Positions 42,072 through 51,288 are shown, numbered from the stretch's first letter. The stretch is 58,927 bases of DNA from TMED14 sp964475135 (GCA_964475135.1 CAYYWL010000007.1:1-58927); one strand, 5' to 3'. The notes: generated by a model not told the origin, from the letters alone. Numbers and translations: made by a program.

Positions 42072-43265
42072 ATGGAAAACCAAGGCTTCAGCAAAATATT
42101 TCAGGGCAGCACTCAGGTTTGGGTGGGCATGCTCTTGCTGTCGCTTTTTTCACTCCTTCCCGTATACAGCGGTGGCGGAACCTTGAGCCACTTCTCGTTC
42201 ATCCTGCTCAGCTGGGGGTTGGCATTTGCCCTGCACCGCACGCCCTACCGCTTTTTTGGAAGCGTCTCGGGATTGCTGATGGTCCTCACCTTGGGGCTTC
42301 TCGCCTTTACGCTGGCCCAGGGCCGAACCATCGGAGGCGCTAACGCCAGCCGCTGGATCAGCATCTTCGGCATCTCGTTTCAAACCAGCGCCTTTGCCAA
42401 CGTCGTTCTGATCATGTTCGTGGCGCGCCAAATGGCCAAGCGCAAAGAAGAATGGACATTTGGGCAGTCCTTTGGCAAGGTCCTCTGGGCCATCTTCGCC
42501 ACCGTGGGTCTGATTCTGCCCGCCAACTTCTCAACCGCCGCACTGGTCTTTGTGAACGCGAGCGTGGTACTTGCATTAGGCGGTTACCCGTTTAAGTACT
42601 TGCTGCGCATCGCGGGATTGGGCGCAGCCGCACTCGCCATCTTTGTCGCAGCGGTCATGATGGCTCCCGACCTCATGCCCAACCGCGTCCAAACCTGGAA
42701 GTCGCGCATCGAAACCTTTTCGGGTCAAGGCAACGAAGACGACACCTACCAAACACTTACGGCGCAGCGGGCCATCGCCGAAGGCCGCATATTTGGCCAG
42801 GGTCCGGGTGGCGGCCTGCACAAGCACTTCTTGCCGCAGAACAACTCTGACTTTGTCTATGCACTAATCGTCGAAGAGTACGGACTAGTGGGCGGAACCA
42901 TCGTGCTGGCCATGTACATCTGGCTCCTCTTTGCCGTGGTGCGCGTCGCCAAGCGCGCAAAGGACCTCTTTGGCAAGCTCCTGGCCCTAGGAATCGGCTA
43001 CGCCATCGTCCTGCAGGCCCTCATCAACATGGCGGTGGCGACCGGCCTTTTTCCGGTCACGGGTCAAACGCTTCCGCTGGTGAGCGCGGGCGGAACCTCG
43101 CTCCTGCTCACCTGTGCCGCTCTGGCCATGGTCATTGCCGTCAGCCGCGGAAAAGGCGACGGCGAAGACGTTGATCCCGACCTCGCGGCCGCACTCGAAA
43201 ACGACTGGAACGAATCCAGCGAACCCCTTACCCAAGCCAAAGCACCCAACCTACCCAATGGCTGA
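42072..43265 (+). CDS. ftsW: Septal peptidoglycan polymerase FtsW (SEDS)
   Basis: The 397-residue product has about ten membrane helices. SEDS features are GGANASRWISIFGISFQTS, NFSTAALVFVNASVVL, GQGPGGGLHKHFLPQNNSDF continuing into the EEYGLVGG catalytic-Asp region, and TGLFPVTGQTLPLVSAGGTS. It polymerises lipid II at the septum as a partner of FtsI. A charged cytoplasmic tail of about 40 residues ends the protein. The gene overlaps murG by 8 bases. Confidence 0.94.
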   Translation: MENQGFSKIFQGSTQVWVGMLLLSLFSLLPVYSGGGTLSHFSFILLSWGLAFALHRTPYRFFGSVSGLLMVLTLGLLAFTLAQGRTIGGANASRWISIFGISFQTSAFANVVLIMFVARQMAKRKEEWTFGQSFGKVLWAIFATVGLILPANFSTAALVFVNASVVLALGGYPFKYLLRIAGLGAAALAIFVAAVMMAPDLMPNRVQTWKSRIETFSGQGNEDDTYQTLTAQRAIAEGRIFGQGPGGGLHKHFLPQNNSDFVYALIVEEYGLVGGTIVLAMYIWLLFAVVRVAKRAKDLFGKLLALGIGYAIVLQALINMAVATGLFPVTGQTLPLVSAGGTSLLLTCAALAMVIAVSRGKGDGEDVDPDLAAALENDWNESSEPLTQAKAPNLPNG

Positions 43266-44379
43266 GCAACTGCGCATCATTATCTCAGGCGGCGGAACCG
43301 GCGGACACATCTTTCCCGCCGTCAGCATCGCCCGTGAAATCCAAGCCCGCTACCCCCAAGCACGCATCATGTTTGTCGGCGCAGAGGGCCGAATGGAAAT
43401 GGAACGCGTGCCTGCCGCAGGATTCCCCATCGAGGGAATTCGCATCGCCGGATTTCAGCGCAAAAAACTCTTGGCCAACCTAAGCCTTCCGGGCAAAATT
43501 TGGTCGAGCCTCAAGCGCGTCCGCGCCATCATGGAGCGCGAACGTCCGCACCTGGTGATCGGAACCGGCGGCTACGTCAGCGGCCCCACGCTTTGGGTGG
43601 CGCAGCGCATGGGAATTCCGACCCTGATTCAGGAGCAAAACAGCTTTGCCGGATGGACCAACCGATGGCTGAGCAAAAAGGCCGGCGCCATCTGCGTGGC
43701 CTACCCCGGAATGGAATCGGCATTCCCCGCCGACCGCATTCGCTTCACCGGAAACCCCGTGCGCCCGGACCTCGCAGCGCTTGCCGGAACCCCTACCACC
43801 GAAGCCCTTCGCGCTGAGGCCAAAATTGCCTTGGGTTATGATCCAGTCAAGCCGCTGGTGCTCATCCTCGGCGGCAGCCAAGGCGCCCGTGCCATCAACG
43901 AGGGCGTAGCGGCCTGCGAAAACATGTGGCGTTCGAGCGACATCCAAATCTTTTGGCAGTGCGGACGCTTCTATGCCCAAGACCTCATTGCCCGCTTTGG
44001 CCAGGGCCGTGGACGCCAAATCAGCGCCTTCATCGACGACATGCCGAGCGTACTTCGCGCGGCAGACCTCGTCCTCACTCGGGCCGGAGCCGGAACCCTT
44101 AGCGAGCTCACCTGCGCAGGTTCTGCGGCGGTGCTGGTTCCGTCGCCCAACGTCGCCGAAGACCACCAAACCCACAACGCCCAAAGCCTCGTGGCTGCAG
44201 GCGCCGCCATCATCATGCCCGAAATCAACATCGCCAACCTTTGTGGGCATGTGCACGGGCTGCTGTACCGCCCCGACGAACTCGAACTGCTTCGCGGCAA
44301 CGCCCGCAAGCTCGCCAAGCCCCACGCCGCGGCCGACATCGTCAACGAATGCGAACGACTCTGGACATGGCGGGCGTAA
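43258..44379 (+). CDS. murG: Lipid II synthase MurG
   Basis: The product has 373 residues from the ATG at 43258; the earlier in-frame start lies inside ftsW. It has the GT28 N-terminal IIISGGGTGGHIFPAVSIAR, VIGTGGYVSGPTLWVAQRMG, QEQNSFAGWTNRWLSKKAGA, LGGSQGARAINEGV and a C-terminal UDP-GlcNAc site (TRAGAGTLSELTCAGSAAVL, VAEDHQTHNAQSLV). It adds GlcNAc to lipid I on the cytoplasmic face. It overlaps murC by 13 bases. Confidence 0.96.
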   Translation: MAEQLRIIISGGGTGGHIFPAVSIAREIQARYPQARIMFVGAEGRMEMERVPAAGFPIEGIRIAGFQRKKLLANLSLPGKIWSSLKRVRAIMERERPHLVIGTGGYVSGPTLWVAQRMGIPTLIQEQNSFAGWTNRWLSKKAGAICVAYPGMESAFPADRIRFTGNPVRPDLAALAGTPTTEALRAEAKIALGYDPVKPLVLILGGSQGARAINEGVAACENMWRSSDIQIFWQCGRFYAQDLIARFGQGRGRQISAFIDDMPSVLRAADLVLTRAGAGTLSELTCAGSAAVLVPSPNVAEDHQTHNAQSLVAAGAAIIMPEINIANLCGHVHGLLYRPDELELLRGNARKLAKPHAAADIVNECERLWTWRA

Positions 44380-45704
44380 ACGCTTCGGACGGCATTCCCG
44401 CGCTCGACTTTTTGGGCATCGGCGGCATCGGCATGTCGTCGCTGGCCCGATGGGCGATGGCGCGCGGAATTCCCGTGACCGGATACGACAAAACGCCTAC
44501 GGCCCTGACGGACGCGTTGGCTTCTGAAGGCGCGGTCCTTCGCTTTGACGAATCGCTCGAGGCCTGGAAGGTTCCGGCGGACGCGTGGATCATTTACACT
44601 CCGGCGATTCCCGCCGACCACCCGCAGCTGGTGGCCGCCAAGGCCCAGGGCCGCACCCTGATGAAGCGCGCCGAGCTCCTTGGTCAAATTGCCAACGCCG
44701 GGACCTGCCTTGCCGTCGGCGGAACCCACGGCAAGACCACGACCTCGGCAATGCTCGCTTGGATTCTGAGCCAGCACCAACCGATTCAAGCGTTTTTGGG
44801 AGGAATCGCGACCAACTTCAATTCCAACTGCCTCCCCGGACCCGCCGAGGTCAGCGTGGTCGAGGCCGACGAGTTCGACCGGTCCTTTCTGCACCTGCAT
44901 CCCAGCGCCGCCGTGATCACCAGCACCGACGCCGACCACTTGGATATTTACGGCGAAGCCGATTCCGTGGTCGACGGATTCAGAGCCTTTGCCGGGCAGG
45001 TCAAGGGGCCGCTGTTTGCGGGCCCGGGCTGCGCCGACCTAACCGGAGCCGAGTCCTACGGACGCCCCGGCGACCGCTACACCTACCGCGACGTGCGCCT
45101 CGAGGGCGGCGTTCAGGCCTTCACCCTCGTGCTCGACGGAACCGAGGTCGCCACCCACGCCGGGCTCCCCGGGTTGCACAACGTCGAAAACGCGGTTGCT
45201 GCTGCGGCGCTGGCCCACGCAGTGGGCATGCCCGCGGCCGCGATCGGCGAAGCGATCGCGAGCTTCCGCGGGGTCGCGCGGCGGTTTGACCGCCGCGCAA
45301 GCGCCGCTGGCCGCCACTACATCGACGACTACGCCCACCACCCCACAGAACTCACCCGATTCATCGAAGCCCTGAGGGGAATGTTCCCGGGCGAAAAAGT
45401 CGCTTTGCTCTTTCAGCCGCACCTGTACAGCCGCACCCGCGACTTCGCCGCGGGATTCGCCGAAGCCTTGGCAGGCGCCGACTTCGTCGGCATTCTGCCC
45501 ATTTATGCAGCCCGCGAACGCGCCATGGCGGGCGTCGACAGCGCGATGCTGGCGGCCCGAATCCCGGGCGCGCAGCTCGTACCGTACGACCGCGGCGCGG
45601 AATGGCTGGCGAGCCAGCCCGCCACCGTGGTGGCCACGGTGGGCGCGGGCGACATCGACCGACTCGTTCCGCACGTTGAACGCCTAATCCTGGGTGAATC
45701 ATGA
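44367..45704 (+). CDS. murC: UDP-MurNAc:L-alanine ligase MurC
   Basis: The product has 445 residues from the ATG at 44367; alternative starts upstream lie within murG. It has LDFLGIGGIGMSSLARWAMA, the ATP loop AVGGTHGKTTTSAMLAWIL, VVEADEFDRSFLHLHPSAAV, TSTDADHLDIYGE and IDDYAHHPTELTRFIEALRG. It adds the first amino acid of the stem peptide. It overlaps ftsQ by 4 bases. Confidence 0.95.
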   Translation: MAGVNASDGIPALDFLGIGGIGMSSLARWAMARGIPVTGYDKTPTALTDALASEGAVLRFDESLEAWKVPADAWIIYTPAIPADHPQLVAAKAQGRTLMKRAELLGQIANAGTCLAVGGTHGKTTTSAMLAWILSQHQPIQAFLGGIATNFNSNCLPGPAEVSVVEADEFDRSFLHLHPSAAVITSTDADHLDIYGEADSVVDGFRAFAGQVKGPLFAGPGCADLTGAESYGRPGDRYTYRDVRLEGGVQAFTLVLDGTEVATHAGLPGLHNVENAVAAAALAHAVGMPAAAIGEAIASFRGVARRFDRRASAAGRHYIDDYAHHPTELTRFIEALRGMFPGEKVALLFQPHLYSRTRDFAAGFAEALAGADFVGILPIYAARERAMAGVDSAMLAARIPGAQLVPYDRGAEWLASQPATVVATVGAGDIDRLVPHVERLILGES

Positions 45705-46456
45705 AACCCTGGATGCGCAAAACCGTCATCGCCAGCTCGTGGATCATTGGATTTTCGGGGCTTGGCTTGGGCCTTTGGGTCGCATCACAACCCCGCGGAA
45801 GCCAGGTCGTCACCAGCCATACCGTCCGCATCCACCAACCCAAAGACCAAGCCCTTTTGGTGGTCGCTGACCTCACCCCCGAATTCCGCGCAGTCGGTGC
45901 TCCTTGGACTGGGGCCAGCACTAAAGAAATCAACATTCCATTGTTAGAAGAAAAGCTCCGCGCCCACGACTTCGTCGAAAAGGCCGAGGTATTTTCAACG
46001 TGGGATGGAACAGTCCGCACGATCGTGAAGCAAAAAACCGCCAAAGCCCGCATTGTCAGCGGATTGCAAAGTGTCTACGCCGACGCTAAAGGAGGCGTAT
46101 TTCCCCTTTCGAAGCACGACAGCCCAAGGCTTCCGCTCGTTTCTGGCGTTCACACTTCACGCGAAATCCGTCAAGCGCTACAACTTTTGGACCGCGCGGC
46201 CCAGCATTCGGCCTTTCCAGGCGGCTGGTACGCCCTTGATTTGAACGACCAGACGGGCTTCACCGCGTTCCCCGAATGGCACTCCCACCGCATCGTATGG
46301 GGTCAGGCCTCTGACTTCGCTGAGAAGGCCCACCGCACTAAAGCGCTCTACGCGCACGCCCTGCAGCACCAGTACCTCGACCAGCTCGAGCGCATCGACG
46401 TGCGCTTTGCCGACCAGGTCGTCTTTACCCGAACTTCTTCACCTTCTGCCCAATGA
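45701..46456 (+). CDS. ftsQ: Cell division protein FtsQ-like
   Basis: The 251-residue product has one N-terminal membrane helix (IASSWIIGFSGLGLGLWVAS) and a periplasmic POTRA/FtsQ region (INIPLLEEKLRAHDFVEKAE then VFSTWDGTVRTIVKQKTAKA), ending in a beta domain (LERIDVRFADQVVFT). Similarity is weak, as in most Bacteroidota FtsQ, and position between murC and ftsA decides the call. It overlaps both neighbours by 4 bases. Confidence 0.87.
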   Translation: MKPWMRKTVIASSWIIGFSGLGLGLWVASQPRGSQVVTSHTVRIHQPKDQALLVVADLTPEFRAVGAPWTGASTKEINIPLLEEKLRAHDFVEKAEVFSTWDGTVRTIVKQKTAKARIVSGLQSVYADAKGGVFPLSKHDSPRLPLVSGVHTSREIRQALQLLDRAAQHSAFPGGWYALDLNDQTGFTAFPEWHSHRIVWGQASDFAEKAHRTKALYAHALQHQYLDQLERIDVRFADQVVFTRTSSPSAQ

Positions 46457-47892
46457 ACCCGAACCGCATTGCCGTCGGCCTCGACATCGGAACCACTAAA
46501 ATTGCCGCCCTCGTCGGCCGCTACGACGCGCACCAGAAGCTCGAAATCCTCGGCTACGGAACTGCACCCAGCCTCGGCGTGCAGCGCGGAGTAGTCGTCA
46601 ACATTACCCAGACCATAGAGTCGATCCAGCAAGCCATTGCTGCGGCGCAGGCCGACTGCGGAATGGACATTTCTGGCGTGGTCGTGGGCATCGCCGGCCA
46701 GCACATCCGCAGCCTTCAGCACAGCGACTACATCACCCGCGCTGACTCTGAAGAAGTAATTGGCGATCGTGACCTCGAGCGCCTGATCGAGAACGTGCAC
46801 AAGCTGTCAATGATGCCGGGCGAAGAGATCATTCACGTGATTCCGCAAGAGTACAAGGTCGACGGCCAAGGCGACATCAAAGAGCCGCGCGGCATGTACG
46901 GCGCCCGCCTCGAGGCCACCTTTCACATCGTGGTGGGTCAGGTAACCAGCATTCGCAACATCGCCCGCTGCGTCAAATCAGCCGACCTTGACCTCAAAGC
47001 CATCAACCTCGAGCCGCTTGCCAGCGCCGAAGCCGTGCTGAGCCAAGAAGAGAAAGAGGCCGGCGTGGTGCTCGTCGACATCGGCGGCGGAACCACCGAC
47101 ATCGCCATTTTCAAAGACGGCATTATTCGCCACACAGCGGTGATTCCGTACGGAGGAAACATCATCACCAACGACATCAAAGAGGGCTGCAGCATCATCG
47201 AGAAGCAGGCCGAGCAGCTGAAGGTGAAGTTTGGTTCCGCATGGCCCGGCGAAAACAAAGAGAACGAGATCGTCTCGATTCCCGGCTTGCGCGGACGCGA
47301 CCCTAAAGAGATCAGTCTTAAGACCTTGAGCCGCATTATTCATGCGCGCACCACCGAGATCGTGAACGCCGTCTTCACCGAAATCAAGAGCTACGGGTAC
47401 GACCAACCCACCCGCAAACTCATCGCGGGCGTGGTCATCACCGGCGGCGGAAGCCAGCTCAAGCACGTGAAGCAGCTCGTCGAATACCTCACGGGCATGG
47501 ATACCCGCATCGGCTTCCCGAATGAGCACCTTGCGACCCTTCCCTCAGATCACGCACTCAATTCGCCCATGTACGCTACCGCGGTGGGTCTGCTCATGAA
47601 GGGGCTCGACAGCCGCGAAGTTGAGGGTTTTGTGCACGAGAGTGCCCACGAAGCCATCGAAGCTGCCACCGCATTTACTCCCGAGGCCGTCCAAGCCTTT
47701 TGGGACGAGCCCGCACAGCCAATGGCCGAAGTTGAATCACTTACCGAAGCCAGCACCGAAGAAGTCTACGTCGAAAGCACTTCTGCGGCGACTGAGCCCT
47801 CTGCCGAGGCCAAATCGCGCGGCAAAGGCGACTTCTTTAAGCGCTGGGCCGACGGCTTTTTGAAACTCATTGACGACAACGACCTGAAATAA
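46453..47892 (+). CDS. ftsA: Cell division protein FtsA
   Basis: The 479-residue actin-fold ATPase has AVGLDIGTTKIAALVGRYD (phosphate 1), an SHS2/1C region (DYITRADSEEVIGDRDLERL), VLVDIGGGTTDIAIFKDG (phosphate 2) and VVITGGGSQLKHVKQLVEYL (adenosine). A Glu/Ala-rich linker of about 60 residues leads to a C-terminal amphipathic helix (FFKRWADGFLKLIDDND), the membrane anchor. The linker makes it longer than the usual 400-420. It tethers FtsZ to the membrane. ftsZ follows after 4 bases. Confidence 0.96.
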   Translation: MNPNRIAVGLDIGTTKIAALVGRYDAHQKLEILGYGTAPSLGVQRGVVVNITQTIESIQQAIAAAQADCGMDISGVVVGIAGQHIRSLQHSDYITRADSEEVIGDRDLERLIENVHKLSMMPGEEIIHVIPQEYKVDGQGDIKEPRGMYGARLEATFHIVVGQVTSIRNIARCVKSADLDLKAINLEPLASAEAVLSQEEKEAGVVLVDIGGGTTDIAIFKDGIIRHTAVIPYGGNIITNDIKEGCSIIEKQAEQLKVKFGSAWPGENKENEIVSIPGLRGRDPKEISLKTLSRIIHARTTEIVNAVFTEIKSYGYDQPTRKLIAGVVITGGGSQLKHVKQLVEYLTGMDTRIGFPNEHLATLPSDHALNSPMYATAVGLLMKGLDSREVEGFVHESAHEAIEAATAFTPEAVQAFWDEPAQPMAEVESLTEASTEEVYVESTSAATEPSAEAKSRGKGDFFKRWADGFLKLIDDNDLK

Positions 47893-47896
47893 TCCC

Positions 47897-50200
47897 ATGG
47901 ACATCAATCCTTTAGATTTCGATTTACCCAAGCACCGCTCTTCTGCGATCAAGGTTGTAGGCGTAGGCGGCGGCGGCTCGAACGCCGTCAACTACATGAA
48001 GAACCAAGGCATTCGCGGGGTGGATTTCATCATCTGCAACACCGACGGACAGGCGCTGGCGCACAGCCCCGTAGAAACCAAAATCCAACTCGGCGCGACC
48101 CTCACCGAAGGCCTCGGAGCCGGCGCAAACCCTGAAGTTGGTGAGCAAGCCGCCCTCGAGAGCTACGCCGAGATTCAAGCCGCCCTCGGAACCCAAACCA
48201 AAATGGTGTTCATCACCGCGGGTATGGGTGGCGGAACCGGAACGGGAGCCGCTCCCATCATTGCCAAAGCCGCGCGCGAACTCGGAATCCTCACCGTCGG
48301 CATCGTCACTGCTCCGTTTGCGTTTGAAGGCAATATGCGCCTTCGCCAGGCCGAGCAGGGCGTCGAGCGCCTTCGCGAGCACGTCGATTCGCTGATTGTT
48401 ATCAATAACAACAAACTCCGCGAAGTCTACGGCAACCTCGGATTCAAGCAGGGCTTCATGAAGGCTGACGAGGTCCTCTCGACTGCCGCCCGCGGAATCG
48501 CCGAAGTCATCACACACCACTACAGCGTCAACATCGACTTGCGCGATGCCAAAACGGTGCTTCACAACAGCGGAACCGCCATCATGGGCAGCGCCAAAGC
48601 CACCGGCTCAACGCGCGCTTTAACCTCGGTACGTTCTGCCCTCGACAGCCCACTACTCAACGACAACCACATAGAAGGCGCCCGCTACGTGCTGCTTCTC
48701 ATCGTTTCCGGAACCGGCGAGCACGAAGTCACCCTGGACGAAATCGGCGAAATCAACGACTACATCCAAGAGCAAGCCGGCCGTCAAGTCGACATCATCA
48801 TGGGTATTGGCGAAGACGCGCACCTCAGCGACGCCCTTCAAGTCACCGTGATCGCTACCGGTTTCAACTCAACCAACCCGATTGGTATGGTGAAGCCCGC
48901 CGAGCCCGAGAAAGTAGTTTACGAACTCCGCCCCGATTCAAATCCCGGCTCACAGTTCAACCTCTTTGACGAGCCAGTGCGCAGCAGCGTTCCCGTCGAG
49001 CCCCAGCAAAGTCCCGTAGAAGTTCCGCTCAGCGAAGCCCACACAGTCTCCGAGCCCGTAACCAACATGCCCCTCGTCGAAGCCCCCGCGACCGCCGCCG
49101 AACCCATCGCTTGGGAACCCGCAGCCCTAGAGCCCGCAGCCCCGACCGTATTTGAGCTCGCGCCTGAGGAGCCAACGGCCTTCGAGGCAGTGACTGACGA
49201 ACCAATGGCCGTCGAGTATGTAGCGGACGAAGTCGTACTCGAAGAAATGAGCTTCGAACTTGGCGACAGCCCCGAATGGGCCCCTGAGACTCCCGTCAGC
49301 GAAACCCTCACCTACGACGAAGAGCCCGCCCCCACCATGACCTGGACCTTGGATTGGGACGACGACATCACCGCCGAAGAGCCCATGGCATTTGAGCCAG
49401 TGGCCAACGAGCCAGTAGCCGAGGAACCAGTAGCCTTCGAGCCAGTCGCAGAAGAGCCAGTTGCCTTCGAGCCAGTAGCAGAAGAGCCAATTCGCAAGAC
49501 AGTCGGCCTCGACGAACTCTTGGCATTTGAAGCGCAGCTTCGCGGAGACGTTCCTGCACCTATTGTTCCGCAGTTGGAATCATTTGAAACGTTTGAAGCA
49601 ACTACGCCCATTGAAGCGCCAGTTGAATCATCGTTCGATGCTCCCATTGCAGAAGCTATTGAACCATCCTACGAAGCACCCATCGTGGAGTCTTTTGAGG
49701 AACCATTTGATGCACCCCACGCCGAAGCCGTTGAGGCATCGTTCGATGCTCCCATCGAAGCACATATGAGTTTTGAACAACCCAAGTTTGAGGTTGAATT
49801 TGAGGCTCCAGTGCGCGAACAGTCTTCGTTTGAGGCAGCTGCACACGCGGCTGCACCACAGGTTCCGAGCGAAATTCGCGTAGAAGTGCGCCCGATGGTC
49901 GCCGAACGCGAGCCCGTTCAGATCGACCCAGACCGCGACAGCCTCGAGGACACCATGCGCCGCATGGCCCAAGAGCGCCGCGCCTACCTGCAGGCTTACA
50001 GCCACCGTTTTGGCCAGGCCCAGCAGCGCATTCAGCAAGGCGACATGGACCGTCCGGCATTTGAGCGCCAAGGATGGAACCTCGATGCGTCGACCACCTA
50101 TTCCAAGGAGCAATCACTTGGCGAACACATGGTTCGCGGCGAAAAGAACGATTTAGAGTTCCGCCCTCACAACTCATTTTTGCACGACAATGTCGATTGA
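47897..50200 (+). CDS. ftsZ: Cell division GTPase FtsZ with very long repetitive linker
   Basis: This 767-residue FtsZ is about twice the E. coli length. The GTPase part occupies roughly residues 15-335: VVGVGGGGSNAVNYM, GMGGGTGTGAAPIIAK (tubulin signature), NIDLRDAKTVLHNSGTAIMG (T7 loop) and FNSTNPIGMVKP. The remaining 430 residues are an acidic, Pro/Glu/Ala/Val-rich linker with tandem EEPVAFEPVA units (DNA repeat at 49391-49490) and looser SFDAPI/EPSYEAP units. A charged helix (DTMRRMAQERRAYLQAYSHR) and a C-terminal peptide (HNSFLHDNVD), probably the FtsA-binding tail, close the protein. It overlaps yqeY by 11 bases. Confidence 0.97.
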   Translation: MDINPLDFDLPKHRSSAIKVVGVGGGGSNAVNYMKNQGIRGVDFIICNTDGQALAHSPVETKIQLGATLTEGLGAGANPEVGEQAALESYAEIQAALGTQTKMVFITAGMGGGTGTGAAPIIAKAARELGILTVGIVTAPFAFEGNMRLRQAEQGVERLREHVDSLIVINNNKLREVYGNLGFKQGFMKADEVLSTAARGIAEVITHHYSVNIDLRDAKTVLHNSGTAIMGSAKATGSTRALTSVRSALDSPLLNDNHIEGARYVLLLIVSGTGEHEVTLDEIGEINDYIQEQAGRQVDIIMGIGEDAHLSDALQVTVIATGFNSTNPIGMVKPAEPEKVVYELRPDSNPGSQFNLFDEPVRSSVPVEPQQSPVEVPLSEAHTVSEPVTNMPLVEAPATAAEPIAWEPAALEPAAPTVFELAPEEPTAFEAVTDEPMAVEYVADEVVLEEMSFELGDSPEWAPETPVSETLTYDEEPAPTMTWTLDWDDDITAEEPMAFEPVANEPVAEEPVAFEPVAEEPVAFEPVAEEPIRKTVGLDELLAFEAQLRGDVPAPIVPQLESFETFEATTPIEAPVESSFDAPIAEAIEPSYEAPIVESFEEPFDAPHAEAVEASFDAPIEAHMSFEQPKFEVEFEAPVREQSSFEAAAHAAAPQVPSEIRVEVRPMVAEREPVQIDPDRDSLEDTMRRMAQERRAYLQAYSHRFGQAQQRIQQGDMDRPAFERQGWNLDASTTYSKEQSLGEHMVRGEKNDLEFRPHNSFLHDNVD
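49391..49490 (+). repeat. 30-base tandem repeat in the ftsZ linker
   Basis: About 3.3 copies of a 30-base unit lie in frame. Units 49421-49450 and 49451-49480 differ at a few positions, mostly synonymous, each coding EEPVAFEPVA; a more diverged copy precedes and a partial copy follows. Copy-number change would alter linker length in 10-residue steps. Confidence 0.8.
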
Positions 50201-50648
50201 AGCACTTGAAGCACAGCTGACCGAGGATATGAAAACCGCAATGCGGGCCAAAGACCAGGTTCGCCTAGAGGCGGTTCGATCCATTCGCGCGGCCCTTACG
50301 ACTGAAAAAACCTCAGCAGCTAACCAAGGCAGCCTCACCGAAGCTCAGGCCATTGCCGTGCTTCAGCGCCTCAAAAAGCAGCGCGTGGAGTCTGCCGAAA
50401 TCTTCAACGCTCAAGACCGCAAGGACCTCGCAGAAGTTGAAGAAGCGCAGTTGGCGGTCATTCAGGGATACCTTCCTGCGGCGCTCGAGGGAGCCGAACT
50501 GACCGCGGCAGTGCGCGACCTACTGGCCCAGCACGGATTTACCACAGCAGCGCAGTTTGGTCAAGCCATGGGATTGATTTCGAAGGCCCTCGCGGGCCGT
50601 GCCGACGGCAAAGCCGTATCGGCTGAGGTCAAGGCACTGCTCAGCTAG
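50190..50648 (+). CDS. yqeY: GatB/YqeY domain protein
   Basis: The 152-residue product is helical and collinear with YqeY: EDMKTAMRAKDQVRLEAVRS, QRLKKQRVESAEIFNAQDRK, LAEVEEAQLAVIQGYLP and MGLISKALAGRADGKAVSAE. The family resembles the tail of the amidotransferase subunit GatB, and its role is unsettled (possibly tRNA-related). It is last in the dcw operon, overlapping ftsZ by 11 bases, an order I know from other Bacteroidota. No terminator follows. Confidence 0.93.
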   Translation: MSIEALEAQLTEDMKTAMRAKDQVRLEAVRSIRAALTTEKTSAANQGSLTEAQAIAVLQRLKKQRVESAEIFNAQDRKDLAEVEEAQLAVIQGYLPAALEGAELTAAVRDLLAQHGFTTAAQFGQAMGLISKALAGRADGKAVSAEVKALLS

Positions 50649-50677
50649 AAGCTAGTTACTAGCTGCTGGTTGCTGGA
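50643..50677. repeat. Short CTAG-rich repeat after yqeY
   Basis: AGCTAG, AGCTAGTTACTAG and CTGCTGGTTGCTGG words follow each other in the 29-base gap between convergent stops, starting in the yqeY stop codon. They resemble the CTAG-rich words at 30353-30420. Confidence 0.4.
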
Positions 50678-51253
50678 TTACCAAAACCCGTAGAGCAGCC
50701 GAAGCGACAGCACGTCGGCCTTGTCGACGGCGCTGATGGGCACCCGCCACAGTCCGGCTGACAAATTAACTTCATTGTTGAAGTAGTCGTAGCGCACGCC
50801 AACCTCAGAAAAGACTCCGGTCGAACCGTCGCGCACAAAAGCTGGGCCGATTCCGCTGTTGTTGCGCACTTGGCGCGCGTAGCTTCCGTAGCCCACATTC
50901 ACGAAGGCCCCAACTACCGCATTGGATGCTTGGGTGCTCGACAAGCCTACCTGAAGCGTCGCGGCCAGCGTGTAGTGGTAGCCCAAATTGATTCCGCCAT
51001 TGTTGTTTTGTGCCAAACCCAGGCCAATAGGTGCCGTAAAACCAACCGCCATCTCATCGCCCACCGGAAAGGTGTAGCGCGGCGCCCACGTCACCCCGTT
51101 GCTCGCAAACGGCATTGCAAGGGTACTCAGGTCAATCCCAATCGCATAATCGTAGCCCACGGCGTGAAACCATTCACCGTCTTTGATTGAATTCTGGGCG
51201 GTCGCTGCATGCACACCCGCGGCAAACGCCAAAGCTGAAAGCAATTTCTTCAT
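50678..51253 (-). CDS. Exported outer-membrane beta-barrel-like protein
   Basis: The product has 191 residues from the ATG at 51253; a longer in-frame start would run through the divergent promoter. The signal peptide is MKKLLSALAFAAGVHAATAQ. The mature part alternates strands and turns (YTFPVGDEMAVGFTAPIGLG, GYHYTLAATLQVGLS, FSEVGVRYDYFNNEVNLSAG) and ends in an aromatic residue (LLYGFW), the usual barrel-insertion signal. No family or function is recognised. It is divergent from the MFS gene with 35 bases between start codons. Confidence 0.8.
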   Translation of the reverse strand: MKKLLSALAFAAGVHAATAQNSIKDGEWFHAVGYDYAIGIDLSTLAMPFASNGVTWAPRYTFPVGDEMAVGFTAPIGLGLAQNNNGGINLGYHYTLAATLQVGLSSTQASNAVVGAFVNVGYGSYARQVRNNSGIGPAFVRDGSTGVFSEVGVRYDYFNNEVNLSAGLWRVPISAVDKADVLSLRLLYGFW

Positions 51254-51258
51254 GAGCC

Positions 51259-51266
51259 TAAAGGTA
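51259..51266 (-). promoter_or_regulatory. -7 box of the barrel-protein gene
   Basis: The minus strand reads TACCTTTA, one mismatch to TAnnTTTG, 5 bases before the ATG at 51253. It sits 7 bases from the opposite-facing box of the MFS gene. Confidence 0.45.
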
Positions 51267-51273
51267 GCACTTG

Positions 51274-51281
51274 TACCTTTG
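51274..51281 (+). promoter_or_regulatory. -7 box of the MFS gene
   Basis: The sequence reads TACCTTTG, a perfect TAnnTTTG, 7 bases before the GTG start at 51289, which supports the GTG as the true start. Confidence 0.5.
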
Positions 51282-51288
51282 CTAGACC

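Noticed and set aside
43114..43257. An N-terminal extension of MurG into ftsW
   Set aside because: The conserved N-terminus (IIISGGGTGGH) begins right after the ATG at 43258. The extension is out-of-frame ftsW sequence.
49391..49490. The ftsZ tandem repeat as a CRISPR-like array
   Set aside because: Units are contiguous and in frame with no unique spacers, so it is a coding tandem repeat.
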